64,000 nucleotides of DNA from Collinsella tanakaei (GCF_016902615.1 NZ_JACJMB010000005.1:49197-113196); one strand, 5' to 3'. Counted from the first letter of the stretch, positions 25,533-34,842 are shown. Made by a program: numbers and translations. The notes: a model not told the origin generated them from the letters alone.

Positions 25533-26216
25533 CTATTTGCTCGTGTCGCCGGAGCTCTTCTTGAACGAGAGCTTGTTCTCGTTGCCGGCGAGCAGTTTTC
25601 TGATGTTGCCGCGGTGCGCCCACACGACCGTCCAGCCGAGGAGCGCCCAGATGGCGAGCGAGGCGAAGGTCATGTTCGGGAAGGCGATGTACATGGTCAG
25701 AGGCACGACGGCGGCGGTGACGATAGAGCCCACCGACACATACTTCGTGATGGCGACGAGCACGATGAAGATGGCGAGGTGCACGAGCGCCAGCGGCCAG
25801 AAGTAGCCGAACAGGATACCGACGCCGGTGGCGATGCCCTTGCCGCCGTGGAACTTCAGATACGGGCTGAAGATATGACCGTAGAGGCAGGCGAGGGCGA
25901 CGAGCGAGATGACCCAGTCAAGCGCCTCGGCAGGCTGGATAAGGTACGCCGCAGGTCCGAGCGCGCCCGCGATGACCAGGCGCGAGACGTTGATGCACAC
26001 GACGCCCTTCAGCACGTCGAACAGCAAAGTGGGCGCGGCGACCTTCGGCCCGGCAACGCGCAGTGCGTTCGTCGTGCCGATGTTGCCCGAGCCGGACTTG
26101 CGGATGTCGACATGGCCCATAAGGCGGCCGAGGATCAGCCCGAACGGGATGCCGCAGATGAGGTAGGAGGCGACCATGCACGCGATGAGCTGCGGCCAGT
26201 AGGAGATCGGCTCCAT
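25533..26216 (-). CDS. plsY: Glycerol-3-phosphate acyltransferase PlsY
   Basis: The 227-residue membrane enzyme acylates glycerol-3-phosphate using acyl-phosphate. The family motifs SYLICGIPFG, KSGSGNIGTTNALR and KFHGGKGIATGVG are visible, with five to six membrane helices. Its ATG overlaps the der stop by one base (TAATG). The C-terminal tail after residue 205 is charged and slightly longer than usual. Confidence 0.95.
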   Translation of the reverse strand: MEPISYWPQLIACMVASYLICGIPFGLILGRLMGHVDIRKSGSGNIGTTNALRVAGPKVAAPTLLFDVLKGVVCINVSRLVIAGALGPAAYLIQPAEALDWVISLVALACLYGHIFSPYLKFHGGKGIATGVGILFGYFWPLALVHLAIFIVLVAITKYVSVGSIVTAAVVPLTMYIAFPNMTFASLAIWALLGWTVVWAHRGNIRKLLAGNENKLSFKKSSGDTSK

Positions 26217-27562
26217 TACCTATCACCCTTGTCGTCGCGCTGTTCCTTCTTGCGGAAGCGCAGGCGGATGGGCGTGCCCTTGAAGCCGTACGCATCGCGC
26301 ATGCGGTTCTCGATGTAGCGGCGGTAGGAGTCGCTCACGAGGTCGACATGGTTTACGAAGAAGGTGAACGTCGGCGGCTTCGTGCCGGTCTGGGTGACGT
26401 AGTGCATGCGCAGGCGGCGCTTGCCGTCGACGACGGTGTGGCCGAACTCGCGCATGTCGGTGAGCAGCTTGTTGAGCGCGGAGGTCGACACGCGGGCCGC
26501 GCGCGCGTCCGCGGCGGCATCCACGAGCGCCCAGATCTTCTCGATGGAACGGCCGGTGAGCGCCGAGATGCGCAGGACGGGAGCCCACGGCGCGAGCGTC
26601 ATGCGCCGCGCGACCGTCTCCATGACGTGCTCGCGCGTCTGGTCGTCGGTCAGAAGGTCCCACTTGTTGAGCAGGATGACGAGGGCGCAGCCGCGCTCGA
26701 TGGCCAGGTTCGCGACCTTCTGGTCCTGCTCGGTCATGCCGACCGAGGAGTCCACGACGAGCAGGGCCACGTCGGAGCGGTCGATGGCACGCAGACCGCG
26801 CACCATCGAGTAGTACTCGATGTTCTCGTAGACGGTGCTCTTCTTGCGGATGCCCGCCGTGTCGACCATGCGGTAGCGCTTGCCGGCGTGCTCGACGACC
26901 GTGTCGATGGCGTCGCGCGTCGTGCCGGCCACGTCGGAGACGATGGAGCGCTGCGAGCCGATCATCTTGTTGAACAGCGAGCTCTTGCCGGCGTTCGGGC
27001 GCCCGATGATGGCGATGGAGAGCGTTCCGTCGTCGGGCGTCTCGTCCTCAAGCTCGCTCTCGTCGGGGAACAGCGCGACGACCTCGTCGAGCAGATCACC
27101 CGTACCATGGCCGTGCAGGGCGGAGATGGGTAGCGGGTCGCCCACGCCGAGGGAGTAGAACTCCCAGAGGCGCTCTTCCTCGCGGTCGGGGTTGTCGAGC
27201 TTGTTCACGAGTAAGAAGACCGGCTTGTGGACGCGCTTGAGCATGCGCGCGACGGACTCGTCCTCCTCGGTGACGCCGACGGTGCCGTCGACGACGAACA
27301 GGATCGCGCAGGCCTCCTCGGCGGCGGCGAGCGCCTGGTCGCGGATGGGGGCGGCGAAGACGTCCTCGCTCTTCATGGGCTCGATGCCGCCGGTGTCGAC
27401 GAGCGTGAACTCGCGGCCGTTCCATTCGGCGTCGTAGTACGAGCGGTCGCGGGTCACGCCGCGGCTCTGGTGGACGATGGCGTCCTGCGTCTGGGCTAGT
27501 CGGTTGACAAGCGTCGATTTGCCGACATTCGGGCGTCCGACAATCGCAACGACAGGTTTCAT
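26216..27562 (-). CDS. der: GTPase Der (EngA), ribosome assembly
   Basis: The 448-residue Der has two tandem GTPase domains with P-loops GRPNVGKST (about 8) and GRPNAGKSS (about 186), each followed by DTGG or DTAG and NKLD or NKWD, and a C-terminal KH-like domain. Der works in late 50S assembly. It starts 13 bases before the radical SAM gene's stop on the same strand. Confidence 0.97.
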   Translation of the reverse strand: MKPVVAIVGRPNVGKSTLVNRLAQTQDAIVHQSRGVTRDRSYYDAEWNGREFTLVDTGGIEPMKSEDVFAAPIRDQALAAAEEACAILFVVDGTVGVTEEDESVARMLKRVHKPVFLLVNKLDNPDREEERLWEFYSLGVGDPLPISALHGHGTGDLLDEVVALFPDESELEDETPDDGTLSIAIIGRPNAGKSSLFNKMIGSQRSIVSDVAGTTRDAIDTVVEHAGKRYRMVDTAGIRKKSTVYENIEYYSMVRGLRAIDRSDVALLVVDSSVGMTEQDQKVANLAIERGCALVILLNKWDLLTDDQTREHVMETVARRMTLAPWAPVLRISALTGRSIEKIWALVDAAADARAARVSTSALNKLLTDMREFGHTVVDGKRRLRMHYVTQTGTKPPTFTFFVNHVDLVSDSYRRYIENRMRDAYGFKGTPIRLRFRKKEQRDDKGDR

Positions 27563-27574
27563 AGCTCTCTGCTC

Positions 27575-29092
27575 CTAGATAGATCGGGCTGGCCTCTCTG
27601 CAAGACCGAGCGTACTCTCGAGGGCACCGATGAGCTCATGGGGCATGGTCGAGGCGACATGCACCTCGGCACCACGACGTATGAGCTCATGCTCTATATC
27701 ATTACGATAATACTCGTCGAGCGTCATTCCGTCTGCGTTGAACATCACGTTGGGAATAAAGAGCATAACGCCCGCGAGGTCCTCCGGCAGCTGGTCGAGC
27801 AGGTCGCAGCCGCAGATAAGACCGGTCACGTCGACGTTGCCGCCGAAGTAGCGGTTCTCGATCGCGATGACGGAGCCGCCGAGTGCGGGGTGGGCGACCA
27901 GGCGGGCGACCGTAGGCGCGGCCGAGGTGCCGGATACGGCGACCAGGCGCATCGAGTGCGCTGCCAGGGCGCTTTTGATGGCGGCGAGGCGCTTTGGGTT
28001 TGCGGTCAGGGTGTCCGTGTCGTCGATATAGCTCCTGATCATGCCGATGCCGTCGTAGTACTGCGGGTACCCGTCGTACCATGCGGCGGGTGGCACCTCA
28101 ACATGCGCGTCGAGGTAGAACTCGTCCGACATCTGGAACGTGTGGCGGCCGAAGCGCGCGTAGGCGCGCTCCTGGTAGGGCCGCACCTGCTCGATGACGG
28201 CGCGAGCCGCCGCGGGGTCGTCGGAAAACGAGCGGGAGAAGCGCTTCTGGTGCTTCGTGAAGCCGAGCGGCACGATGCCGAGGCTCGTGATCTGGGGATG
28301 GTCCTCACAGTAGGCGAGCGTGCGGTCGAGCTCCTCGCCGTCGTTGATGCCCGGGCAGAGCACGATCTGCGCATGTATCTCGATGTCGGCGGCCATGAGC
28401 CGCTCGAGCACCTCGAGGCCGCGTGCGGCGTTTCTCCCCATGATGGCGCGGCGCACCTCGGGCGTGATGGCGTGGAGCGACACGTTCATGGGCGACAGCG
28501 CGCGGTCGATGACGTTGCGCACATCCTCGTCGCTCATGTTCGTGAGCGTGACGAAGTTGCCCTGCAGAAACGACAGGCGGTAGTCGTCGTCGCGGATGGA
28601 GAGCGTATCGCGGCTGTTCTTCGGCAGCATCGTCATGAAGCAGAACACGCAGGCGTTCACGCAGGTGCGCATGCCATCGAACACGGCGCCGTCGAACTCG
28701 ATGCCCCAGTCCTCGCCCTCGAAGCGCTCGAGGGTGCACGGGCAGGTCGTGTCGTCTCGGGGGTCGAAGACGGTGAGGTCGACGGTGTCCTCGTCGGTCT
28801 CCCACATCCACACGATCATGTCGGTGAGCGGCTCGCCGTTCACCGTGAGGACGCGCATGCCCGGCTCGATGCCCGCGTCGTCGGCGGGAGACTCCGGGAT
28901 GACGGCCGCGACGCGCGCCCCCCGCTCATCCGGGTGGCGCGACGGCGCGTAGTCGGCATGGGCGCCCGCATAGCTGGCGATGGTGGGAAGGCCGCCACGG
29001 GCGCACTCGTCGTCCCGCTCCCCTGCGGGCGCGGTCGTGGGGATGTCCCTTCTGGGATCGAGGGCCTCGATCGGCGTGGTGCTAGCGCACAT
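27575..29092 (-). CDS. PDZ-radical SAM DUF512 protein
   Basis: The 505-residue protein has an N-terminal PDZ-like module (about 60-95: VAAVIPESPADDAGIEPGMRV-type fold), a radical SAM CX3CX2C site in CVNACVFCF (about 143), and a C-terminal DUF512 region with NRYFGGNVDVTGL. This family is widely found beside der, and its reaction is unknown. The first 55 residues are extra relative to the PDZ start. ATG at 29092 follows GGGAGGGG and overlaps the ispH end by 11 bases. Confidence 0.86.
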   Translation of the reverse strand: MCASTTPIEALDPRRDIPTTAPAGERDDECARGGLPTIASYAGAHADYAPSRHPDERGARVAAVIPESPADDAGIEPGMRVLTVNGEPLTDMIVWMWETDEDTVDLTVFDPRDDTTCPCTLERFEGEDWGIEFDGAVFDGMRTCVNACVFCFMTMLPKNSRDTLSIRDDDYRLSFLQGNFVTLTNMSDEDVRNVIDRALSPMNVSLHAITPEVRRAIMGRNAARGLEVLERLMAADIEIHAQIVLCPGINDGEELDRTLAYCEDHPQITSLGIVPLGFTKHQKRFSRSFSDDPAAARAVIEQVRPYQERAYARFGRHTFQMSDEFYLDAHVEVPPAAWYDGYPQYYDGIGMIRSYIDDTDTLTANPKRLAAIKSALAAHSMRLVAVSGTSAAPTVARLVAHPALGGSVIAIENRYFGGNVDVTGLICGCDLLDQLPEDLAGVMLFIPNVMFNADGMTLDEYYRNDIEHELIRRGAEVHVASTMPHELIGALESTLGLAERPARSI

Positions 29093-29951
29093 CGTCCGCC
29101 CCTCCCGTCAGCTCGCGGATGCGCGCGACGGCGCGCTCGATATGCGCGGCCGGGGTCGACGCGCCGGCCGTGACGCCGATGAGCACGGCGCCCGCGAACC
29201 AGGCTGCGTCAAGCTCGCTCGCATCTTCGATATGGTGGGTCGCCGCGCAGCGCGCGCTGCAGATCTCGGCCAGGCGGCGGGTGTTGCCGGAGTTCTTGCC
29301 GCCGACGACGACCATGACGTCGGCGCGGCCGGCGAGCGCGGCCGCCGATGCCTGGCGCTCCTGGGTGGCAGAGCAGATGGTGTTCACGACGTGGACCTCG
29401 TCGACGCGCGTCAGAAGGGCGCTCACCACCGCGGCGAGCGCGGCCTGCGTCTGGGTCGTCTGGACGACGACGCCCACGCGGCGCTCGAGCTCGAGCGTCG
29501 CCAGGTCATCAGGCGTGCTCACGACAAGGGCGCGCCCGTCGGCATGCCCCATGATGCCCTCGACCTCGGGGTGGCCGCTCTCCCCCACCACGATGAGCTG
29601 GTAACCCTGGTCCACGAGGCGCTCGGCGGCCTTGTGGACGCGCTTCACGTAGGGGCAGGTGGCGTCGATCACCGCAAGGCCGCGCCGGCGCGCCTCGTCG
29701 ATGACGGCGGGCACGACGCCGTGCGCGCGGATGATGACCGAACCGGCGGGAGCCTCGTCGAGCGTGTCGGCAAGGCCCACACCGGCCTCACCGAGCTCGC
29801 GGACAACGAGCGGGTTGTGGATGAGGGGGCCGAGCGTCTGGACGGGAGCCGGGGCGCTCGCGGCGGCCTCGTGCGCCATGGACAGGGCGCGCTCGACGCC
29901 GTAGCAGACGCCGGCGTGCGCGGCGACCTCGATGATGGGTGCACTCGGCAT
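29082..29951 (-). CDS. ispH: 4-hydroxy-3-methylbut-2-enyl diphosphate reductase
   Basis: The 289-residue [4Fe-4S] enzyme performs the last MEP-pathway step, making IPP and DMAPP. The three cluster cysteines are in GVCYGVERA (about 16), DATCPYVKR (about 98) and NTICSATQER (about 193). The substrate-binding HP/TQTT/GKNSGNT motifs are present (VVGGKNSGNTRRL). It lies 3 bases after plsC. Confidence 0.95.
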   Translation of the reverse strand: MPSAPIIEVAAHAGVCYGVERALSMAHEAAASAPAPVQTLGPLIHNPLVVRELGEAGVGLADTLDEAPAGSVIIRAHGVVPAVIDEARRRGLAVIDATCPYVKRVHKAAERLVDQGYQLIVVGESGHPEVEGIMGHADGRALVVSTPDDLATLELERRVGVVVQTTQTQAALAAVVSALLTRVDEVHVVNTICSATQERQASAAALAGRADVMVVVGGKNSGNTRRLAEICSARCAATHHIEDASELDAAWFAGAVLIGVTAGASTPAAHIERAVARIRELTGGADDVR

Positions 29952-29954
29952 GGG

Positions 29955-30683
29955 CTAGAACCTCCCGGGGTGCTCGCGACGCAGCTCGTCGCGGATCGCG
30001 TACATGCGGCGGGTCGCCTCGTCTTCGACCCATTGGGTCTTCTCGCGACGCTTGAGTTCGCTCGGCGCGTCTTCGGTGCGCACGGCCTCGCCGAAGCGCA
30101 TCCAGCACTTCAGGGGGCGCATGAGGTGGTGACCGCTCGGCGTGATGTCGCGGAAGCCGCAGACGGCCATGGGGAGGACCGGGGCCTTGCCCATCTGCGC
30201 GATGATGGCGAAGCCGCCGTGGACCTCGACGGGCTGGTCGTCGGTGCGGATGCGCGTGCCCTCGGGGAAGATGAGGATGTCCTCGCCGCGGCCGAGGGCG
30301 TGACTCGCACGGCGCAGCGACTTCATGTCGGCCGTGCCGCGGTCCACCGGGATGCCGCCCACGCGGGCGAAGAACCACCGGACGATGCCGGTCTTGTTGA
30401 ACTCGGACTTGAAGATGGGGCGCACGCGGCGGCCGCGGCGCCATAGGAGCACGACGATGGCGACGACTTCGGCCATGGAGGTGTGGTTGGAGATGATGAC
30501 GCAGCCGGTGTCGTCCGTGCGGTCGAGAATCTTTTCGATGTTATCGAACGAACAGCGCCACATGACCTTCGTGAACGCGTAGAGGATGCCGAGGATGACG
30601 GCGTAGCCCGCGCGCACGGCCACGGGGTAGTCGCGCATGCCGTTGTCGTAGTAATCCTCTGCGGTGGATGAGAAGAACTTCAT
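29955..30683 (-). CDS. plsC: 1-acyl-sn-glycerol-3-phosphate acyltransferase
   Basis: The 242-residue lysophosphatidic acid acyltransferase has an N-terminal hydrophobic segment, the catalytic region ISNHTSMAE (H67), the phosphate-binding FPEGTRI and GGIPVDRG. The usual H-X4-D motif reads H-X4-E here (H67-E72); the codon is GAA. All other motifs are intact. Its ATG directly abuts the cmk stop (TAGATG). It would make phosphatidic acid after PlsY. Confidence 0.9.
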   Translation of the reverse strand: MKFFSSTAEDYYDNGMRDYPVAVRAGYAVILGILYAFTKVMWRCSFDNIEKILDRTDDTGCVIISNHTSMAEVVAIVVLLWRRGRRVRPIFKSEFNKTGIVRWFFARVGGIPVDRGTADMKSLRRASHALGRGEDILIFPEGTRIRTDDQPVEVHGGFAIIAQMGKAPVLPMAVCGFRDITPSGHHLMRPLKCWMRFGEAVRTEDAPSELKRREKTQWVEDEATRRMYAIRDELRREHPGRF

Positions 30684-31367
30684 CTACGCGTCCCTCCTGG
30701 CGTCAGCGAGCGCGCCGATGCGCTCGACGATCTCGTCGATCGAGTGGGTGGTGGAATCGATGCGCACGGCGTCGTCGGCGGCGCGCAGGGGCGCGCAGGC
30801 GCGCTGGGCGTCGAGCTCGTCGCGGCGGCGCAGGTCGGCAAGGGTCTCTTCGACCTCGCGGGCAAGCGCGTCCGCATCGGGCGCGCCCTCCGGGTGGCGC
30901 TGGAGCACGCGCCGGCGCGCGCGCTCGGCGGGGTCGGCCGTGAGGAAGACCTTGAGCTCGGCGTCGGGGAACACCACGGTGCCGATGTCGCGCCCCTCGG
31001 CGACGACGTCGCGGCCGGCGGCGAAGGCGCGCTGGCAGCCGAGCATGGCCTCGCGGACGCTCGGGTAGGCCGACACCTTCGAGACGATGCGGTCGGTTGC
31101 CGGCGTGCGGATCTCGCGCGTGACGTCGACGCCGTCGGCGAGCACGTGCATGCGGTCGGGCCGCTTTTCGAAGCGGATGTCGAGCGCGCGGGCGACATCC
31201 CCCACGGCCCCCTCGTCATCCAGGTCGACGCCGCGCGAGGCGCTCACATGGGCGACGGTGCGGTACATGGCGCCCGTGTCGAGCTTCGTGAAGCCGAAGC
31301 GCCGCGCGAGCTCGTCGGCGATGGTCGATTTGCCCGAGCCCGCCGGCCCGTCGATGGCGATGATCAT
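30684..31367 (-). CDS. cmk: Cytidylate kinase
   Basis: The 227-residue CMP/dCMP kinase has the P-loop GPAGSGKST (about 7-15), LDTGAMYR, and GRDIGTVVFPDAELK. The ATG at 31367 follows AGGAGGAATCGCGC, a very strong site; the longer frame reads antisense-like Arg-rich sequence. It overlaps the pseudouridine synthase end by 4 bases. The C-terminus ends with an acidic and Arg-rich tail. Confidence 0.95.
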   Translation of the reverse strand: MIIAIDGPAGSGKSTIADELARRFGFTKLDTGAMYRTVAHVSASRGVDLDDEGAVGDVARALDIRFEKRPDRMHVLADGVDVTREIRTPATDRIVSKVSAYPSVREAMLGCQRAFAAGRDVVAEGRDIGTVVFPDAELKVFLTADPAERARRRVLQRHPEGAPDADALAREVEETLADLRRRDELDAQRACAPLRAADDAVRIDSTTHSIDEIVERIGALADARRDA

Positions 31368-32215
31368 GCGCGATTCCTCCTGTTGGTGGTGGGTTTTGAT
31401 TGTGCGGCGCGTTCGGCCGAGACGCGTGCCAGGGCCTCCGATTCGGCGGGCGTGAGCAGGCGCCAGCGCCCGCGCTCGACGCCGGCGAGCGAAAGCGGCC
31501 CGAAGTCGGAGCGGTGCAGGGCGAGCACCGGGTGGTGGATGCGGCCGAGCATGCGCTTCACCTGGTTCTTGCGGCCCTCGCGGATGATGACCTCGACGGC
31601 GGTCTCGAAGTCCCCGAGACCGTGCGGCGCGACCTGTTGGGCCTCGCGTGCGGAGAGGATGCGGCAGCGCGCGGGTTGGCACGGCCCGTCGTCGAGCATG
31701 ATGCCGGCGCGCAGCGGCTCGAGCTCCCGGTCGCGGACGCGCCCGTCGACGAGCGCCACGTAGCGCTTGCTCACATGCATCGAAGGGTGGAGCAGCCGTT
31801 GGCCCAGGTCGCCGTCGGTCGTGAAGAGCAGAAGGCCGGTGGTGTCCATGTCGAGGCGGCCGACCGGGTAGAGCCCGGGGTAGCGCTCGGTCGGCACGAG
31901 GGACGCCACGCAGGGCCTGCCCTGAGGATCCCTCATGGTCGTGAGATAGCCTGCGGGCTTGTTGAGCATGATGTGCACTGGGGCGCTCCCGAGCTCGACG
32001 CGGCGCCCGTCGACCTCCACGATGTCGTGCGCGGGGTCGACCTTGCTGCCGAGCTCGCTGACGACGGTGCCGTTCACGCGCACGCGCCCGGCGGTCATGA
32101 GGTCCTCCGAGCCGCGCCGGCTCGCCACGCCCGCGCGCGCGAGGAAGCGCTGCAGGCGCATGGGAACGATCAGCTCCCCGGTTAGGGGATCTTCCGGTGG
32201 CATGGGTCTACTCAT
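31364..32215 (-). CDS. rluB: Pseudouridine synthase, RsuA/RluB family
   Basis: The 283-residue protein has an S4 RNA-binding domain (MRLQRFLARAGVASRR at the start) and a catalytic domain with GRLDMDTTGLLLFT, which holds the catalytic aspartate. RKNQVKRMLG near the end fits RluB, which modifies 23S rRNA helix 89. The synteny scpA-scpB-rluB-cmk supports RluB over RsuA. I prefer the ATG at 32215 (GAGGAG 4 bases upstream). Confidence 0.9.
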   Translation of the reverse strand: MSRPMPPEDPLTGELIVPMRLQRFLARAGVASRRGSEDLMTAGRVRVNGTVVSELGSKVDPAHDIVEVDGRRVELGSAPVHIMLNKPAGYLTTMRDPQGRPCVASLVPTERYPGLYPVGRLDMDTTGLLLFTTDGDLGQRLLHPSMHVSKRYVALVDGRVRDRELEPLRAGIMLDDGPCQPARCRILSAREAQQVAPHGLGDFETAVEVIIREGRKNQVKRMLGRIHHPVLALHRSDFGPLSLAGVERGRWRLLTPAESEALARVSAERAAQSKPTTNRRNRA

Positions 32216-32924
32216 CGAACTCCTCATCCGTCGCGTTGCCGATGATCATGAGGTCGGCATCCGGATCGTCGTCTTCGCCATCGGCGAGCAGGTCGCGCTC
32301 CTCCTCCAACTCCTCGTCGGTCTCCTCGAGCGTGCTTTCGATGGAGCGGCCCGAGAGGCGCTCGCGGATGAACTGGCGCGTGCGCTCGTCGGGGGCGAAC
32401 TGCTCGAGGTCGGGTAGATCGCGGATGCTGCGCAGGCCGAACTTCTCGAGGAAGACGGTCGTCGTGCCGTAGATGATGGCCTGCCCGCGCTGGGGGTCGC
32501 GCCCCATCTCGCGGACAAGGCCCTTGTCGACGAGCGATGAGATGACGCCATCGGAGTTCACGCCGCGGATGCCCTTCACCTTCTCGCGGGTCACCGGCTG
32601 GTGGTAGGCGATGACGGCGAGCGTCTCCAGGGCCGCCTGGCTGAGCTTCTGGGTGTCCCAGGAGAGCACGAACCGCTCCACCTGCTCATGGAAGGCGGGG
32701 TGCGTGAAGAGGCGCCAGCCGCCGGCAACCTCGCGCAGCTGGAAGCCGCGGTTGCGCTCCTCGTATTCGACCTTGAGCTCGGCGAGCAGCGAGGCCACCT
32801 CGCCCGGCGCGACGTTCAGAACGCTGGCGAGCGCGCTGGCGCTGACCGGGTCGCTCGAGACGAGCAGCAGCGCCTCCAGGGCGCCTTTGAGCGACGAGGG
32901 GTCGAGGGTCTCCAGGTCTTCCAT
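32208..32924 (-). CDS. scpB: Segregation and condensation protein B
   Basis: The 238-residue kleisin-associated protein has two winged helices: LKGALEALLLVSSDPVSA and LSQAALETLAVIAYHQPVTR, then GIRGVNSDGVI and YGTTTVFLEKFGL. ScpB forms the SMC-ScpAB condensin that organises the chromosome. The acidic tail from about residue 190 is longer than in Bacillus. It lies 3 bases after scpA. Confidence 0.96.
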   Translation of the reverse strand: MEDLETLDPSSLKGALEALLLVSSDPVSASALASVLNVAPGEVASLLAELKVEYEERNRGFQLREVAGGWRLFTHPAFHEQVERFVLSWDTQKLSQAALETLAVIAYHQPVTREKVKGIRGVNSDGVISSLVDKGLVREMGRDPQRGQAIIYGTTTVFLEKFGLRSIRDLPDLEQFAPDERTRQFIRERLSGRSIESTLEETDEELEEERDLLADGEDDDPDADLMIIGNATDEEFDE

Positions 32925-32927
32925 ATA

Positions 32928-33731
32928 TCAGCCCTCCTCGATGGCGAGCGCCTCGCCGGGTTGGTAGGCGGGGGCTCCCGCCACACGGGTGATGGTGATG
33001 GTGCCGAACTCGCGGGGCTGCTCGAGCTCCACCGCGCCGCGCTTGGCGAGTTCGAGAACGGCCAGAAACGTCGCCACGACCTGCTCGGTCGTGGAGTCTC
33101 CGTCGAGCAGGTCACCGAAGGTGAGCGTGCCGCGCGCGCTCGTGACGCGGTCGACGGAGGCCACGGTGAGCTCAAGCGGCAGGCGCTTCGGCGCGACGTG
33201 CTCCGCCTCGAGCAGAAACGTCTCGCGGCGTCCATCGAGGTCGGCGCAGATGACGGCGAGCCCCCGCAGCGTGATGCCCGCGAGGTAGTCGGGAACGAGG
33301 TTCAGAAACTCCGGGTCGGGCCCCGCCACGCGCGGGTGCATGCGGGCTTCGGCCTCCATGCGGGCGCCGAGGGCCGCCGCTGCGCTCTTGAACTGCTTGT
33401 AGGCGATCAGACGGGCGATCAGGACCTCCCGCAGGCTCTCGCCGTCGAGGTCCGCGTAGTCCTCGAGGTCGTCATCCTCGGTGGCGCGCCGGCGCGGCTC
33501 GTCGTCCGGCACGAGCGAGGCGGCCTTGATATCGAGCAGCGTCGCGGCCACGAGCAGAAAGTCGCTCGCGACATCCAGGTCGAGCGCGCCCAGGCGATCG
33601 ACCTCGGCGAGGTACTGCTCGGCGACCTCGCTGATGGAGATGGAGCCGATGTCGACCTTCTGGCGGCTCACGAGCTGAAGCAGGAGGTCAAATGGGCCGG
33701 AATACGCCTGCGTGGTGACGCGATACGACAC
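32928..33731 (-). CDS. scpA: Segregation and condensation protein A (kleisin)
   Basis: The 267-residue kleisin has the N-terminal SMC-binding motif FSGPFDLLLQLV-like YSGPFDLLLQLVSRQKVDI and a C-terminal winged helix (VVATFLAVLELAKRGAVELEQ). Start is GTG behind GGGAGGG. It heads the scpA-scpB-rluB-cmk-plsC run; the M50 gene upstream is separated by 121 bases containing a TAGAAT -10-like hexamer but no clear -35. Confidence 0.95.
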   Translation of the reverse strand: MSYRVTTQAYSGPFDLLLQLVSRQKVDIGSISISEVAEQYLAEVDRLGALDLDVASDFLLVAATLLDIKAASLVPDDEPRRRATEDDDLEDYADLDGESLREVLIARLIAYKQFKSAAAALGARMEAEARMHPRVAGPDPEFLNLVPDYLAGITLRGLAVICADLDGRRETFLLEAEHVAPKRLPLELTVASVDRVTSARGTLTFGDLLDGDSTTEQVVATFLAVLELAKRGAVELEQPREFGTITITRVAGAPAYQPGEALAIEEG

Positions 33732-33852
33732 GGATTACCCTCCCCCATTGCTGCCCGATGCGGTTTCCCTTCACGATTCTACCGTGTTTGGTGGCGTGTG
33801 CGGCGAATTCACAACGCGCGTGGTCTGCCCGCCCCGCTGTGCCCTGTGCCTC

Positions 33853-34536
33853 CTAGATGCCGAGGGCGAAGGAGAGCAGCGCGTTTGCCGCCGGATAGTA
33901 CGTGAAGCGGAAGTAGAGGTTCACCAGGTCTATATGGAGCACCGTCGGAAGCAGGTAGAGGACGATGATGAGGATCGGCATGGCGTAGCGCTGGATCTCG
34001 TAGTAGGTCTGAAGCGCGCGCCCGCGCAAAAACGGCACGAGGATGGACGAGCCGTCGAGCGGGGGCAGCGGGATGAGGTTGAAGAAGGCGAGCGACAGGT
34101 TCACCGACAGGAACGTGAACAGGAAGTTCACGACATGGGGCACGACGGCCAGAAGCGCCGAGCTCGAGCCGGCGGTTGCCAACAGGATGCGGGCGAGCAG
34201 CGCGGCGATGACGGCGAGCAGGATGTTCGAGGCGGGGCCGGCAAGCGCCACCAGGACCTCGTCGCGCTTCGGGTGCTTGAGGTTGCCCAGATAGACCGGT
34301 ACGGGCTTGGCGAACGCGAACACCGGGCCGCCCGCCGCGAGCATGAGCAGCGGCAAGATGACCGTGCCGAACGGGTCGATGTGGTTCAACGGGTTCAAGG
34401 AGACGCGGCCGCGCGAGCGCGCCGTCTTGTCGCCGAGCAGGTAGGCCACCAGGGCGTGCGCGCTCTCGTGGATGACGATGGCGAGGATGAGCGCGGCGGC
34501 GGTCAAGATGAGCGAGATGAGGTAGTCGACGTTCAT
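33853..34536 (-). CDS. Site-2-protease-like M50 family membrane metalloprotease
   Basis: The 227-residue polytopic protein has the zinc motif HESAH in AIVIHESAHALVAYLLGD (about 23-27) and the third ligand region NLIPLPPLDGSSIL. There is no PDZ domain. It belongs to the small YdgD/YwhC-like subgroup of M50, whose substrates are mostly unknown. It is the second such protease in the window beside the RseP-like one at 43469. It lies 9 bases after the small membrane gene. Confidence 0.88.
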   Translation of the reverse strand: MNVDYLISLILTAAALILAIVIHESAHALVAYLLGDKTARSRGRVSLNPLNHIDPFGTVILPLLMLAAGGPVFAFAKPVPVYLGNLKHPKRDEVLVALAGPASNILLAVIAALLARILLATAGSSSALLAVVPHVVNFLFTFLSVNLSLAFFNLIPLPPLDGSSILVPFLRGRALQTYYEIQRYAMPILIIVLYLLPTVLHIDLVNLYFRFTYYPAANALLSFALGI

Positions 34537-34545
34537 GGTGCCCTT

Positions 34546-34842
34546 CTAGCGGAGTTTGTACGCGATGCGCTGGCAGAAGTAATCGAGGATGAACAGGCCC
34601 GCGCAGGCGAGCGCGAAGTCCAGGCGGAAGACGCCGCCGAACGGCGAGGTCACGAGGCCGTAGCCCTGGATGAGGTCGGGCAGCGCATGCGAGAGGTCGA
34701 TGACGAACCCGGTGATGCCGAGGCGTGCCGCTGCGCTCGGGAAGCACAACAGCACCGTGAGGACGGCGAAGGCGACAGCCGCGATGCGAAACGCGACCGA
34801 GAGCACCGTGAGCGCGATCGCCGCCGCCCTACGAACGTCCAC
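34546..34842 (-). CDS. Small membrane protein, unknown function
   Basis: The 98-residue protein has one long hydrophobic helix (about 6-35), a middle segment with [13 protein letters not shown] and a second helix (about 68-90), ending in a basic YKLR. I recognise no family. It starts at GTG behind GAGGAGGAAAC and overlaps the ABC-F gene end by 14 bases, with the M50 gene 9 bases downstream, so translation coupling is likely. A role linked to either neighbour is speculation. Confidence 0.7.
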   Translation of the reverse strand: MDVRRAAAIALTVLSVAFRIAAVAFAVLTVLLCFPSAAARLGITGFVIDLSHALPDLIQGYGLVTSPFGGVFRLDFALACAGLFILDYFCQRIAYKLR

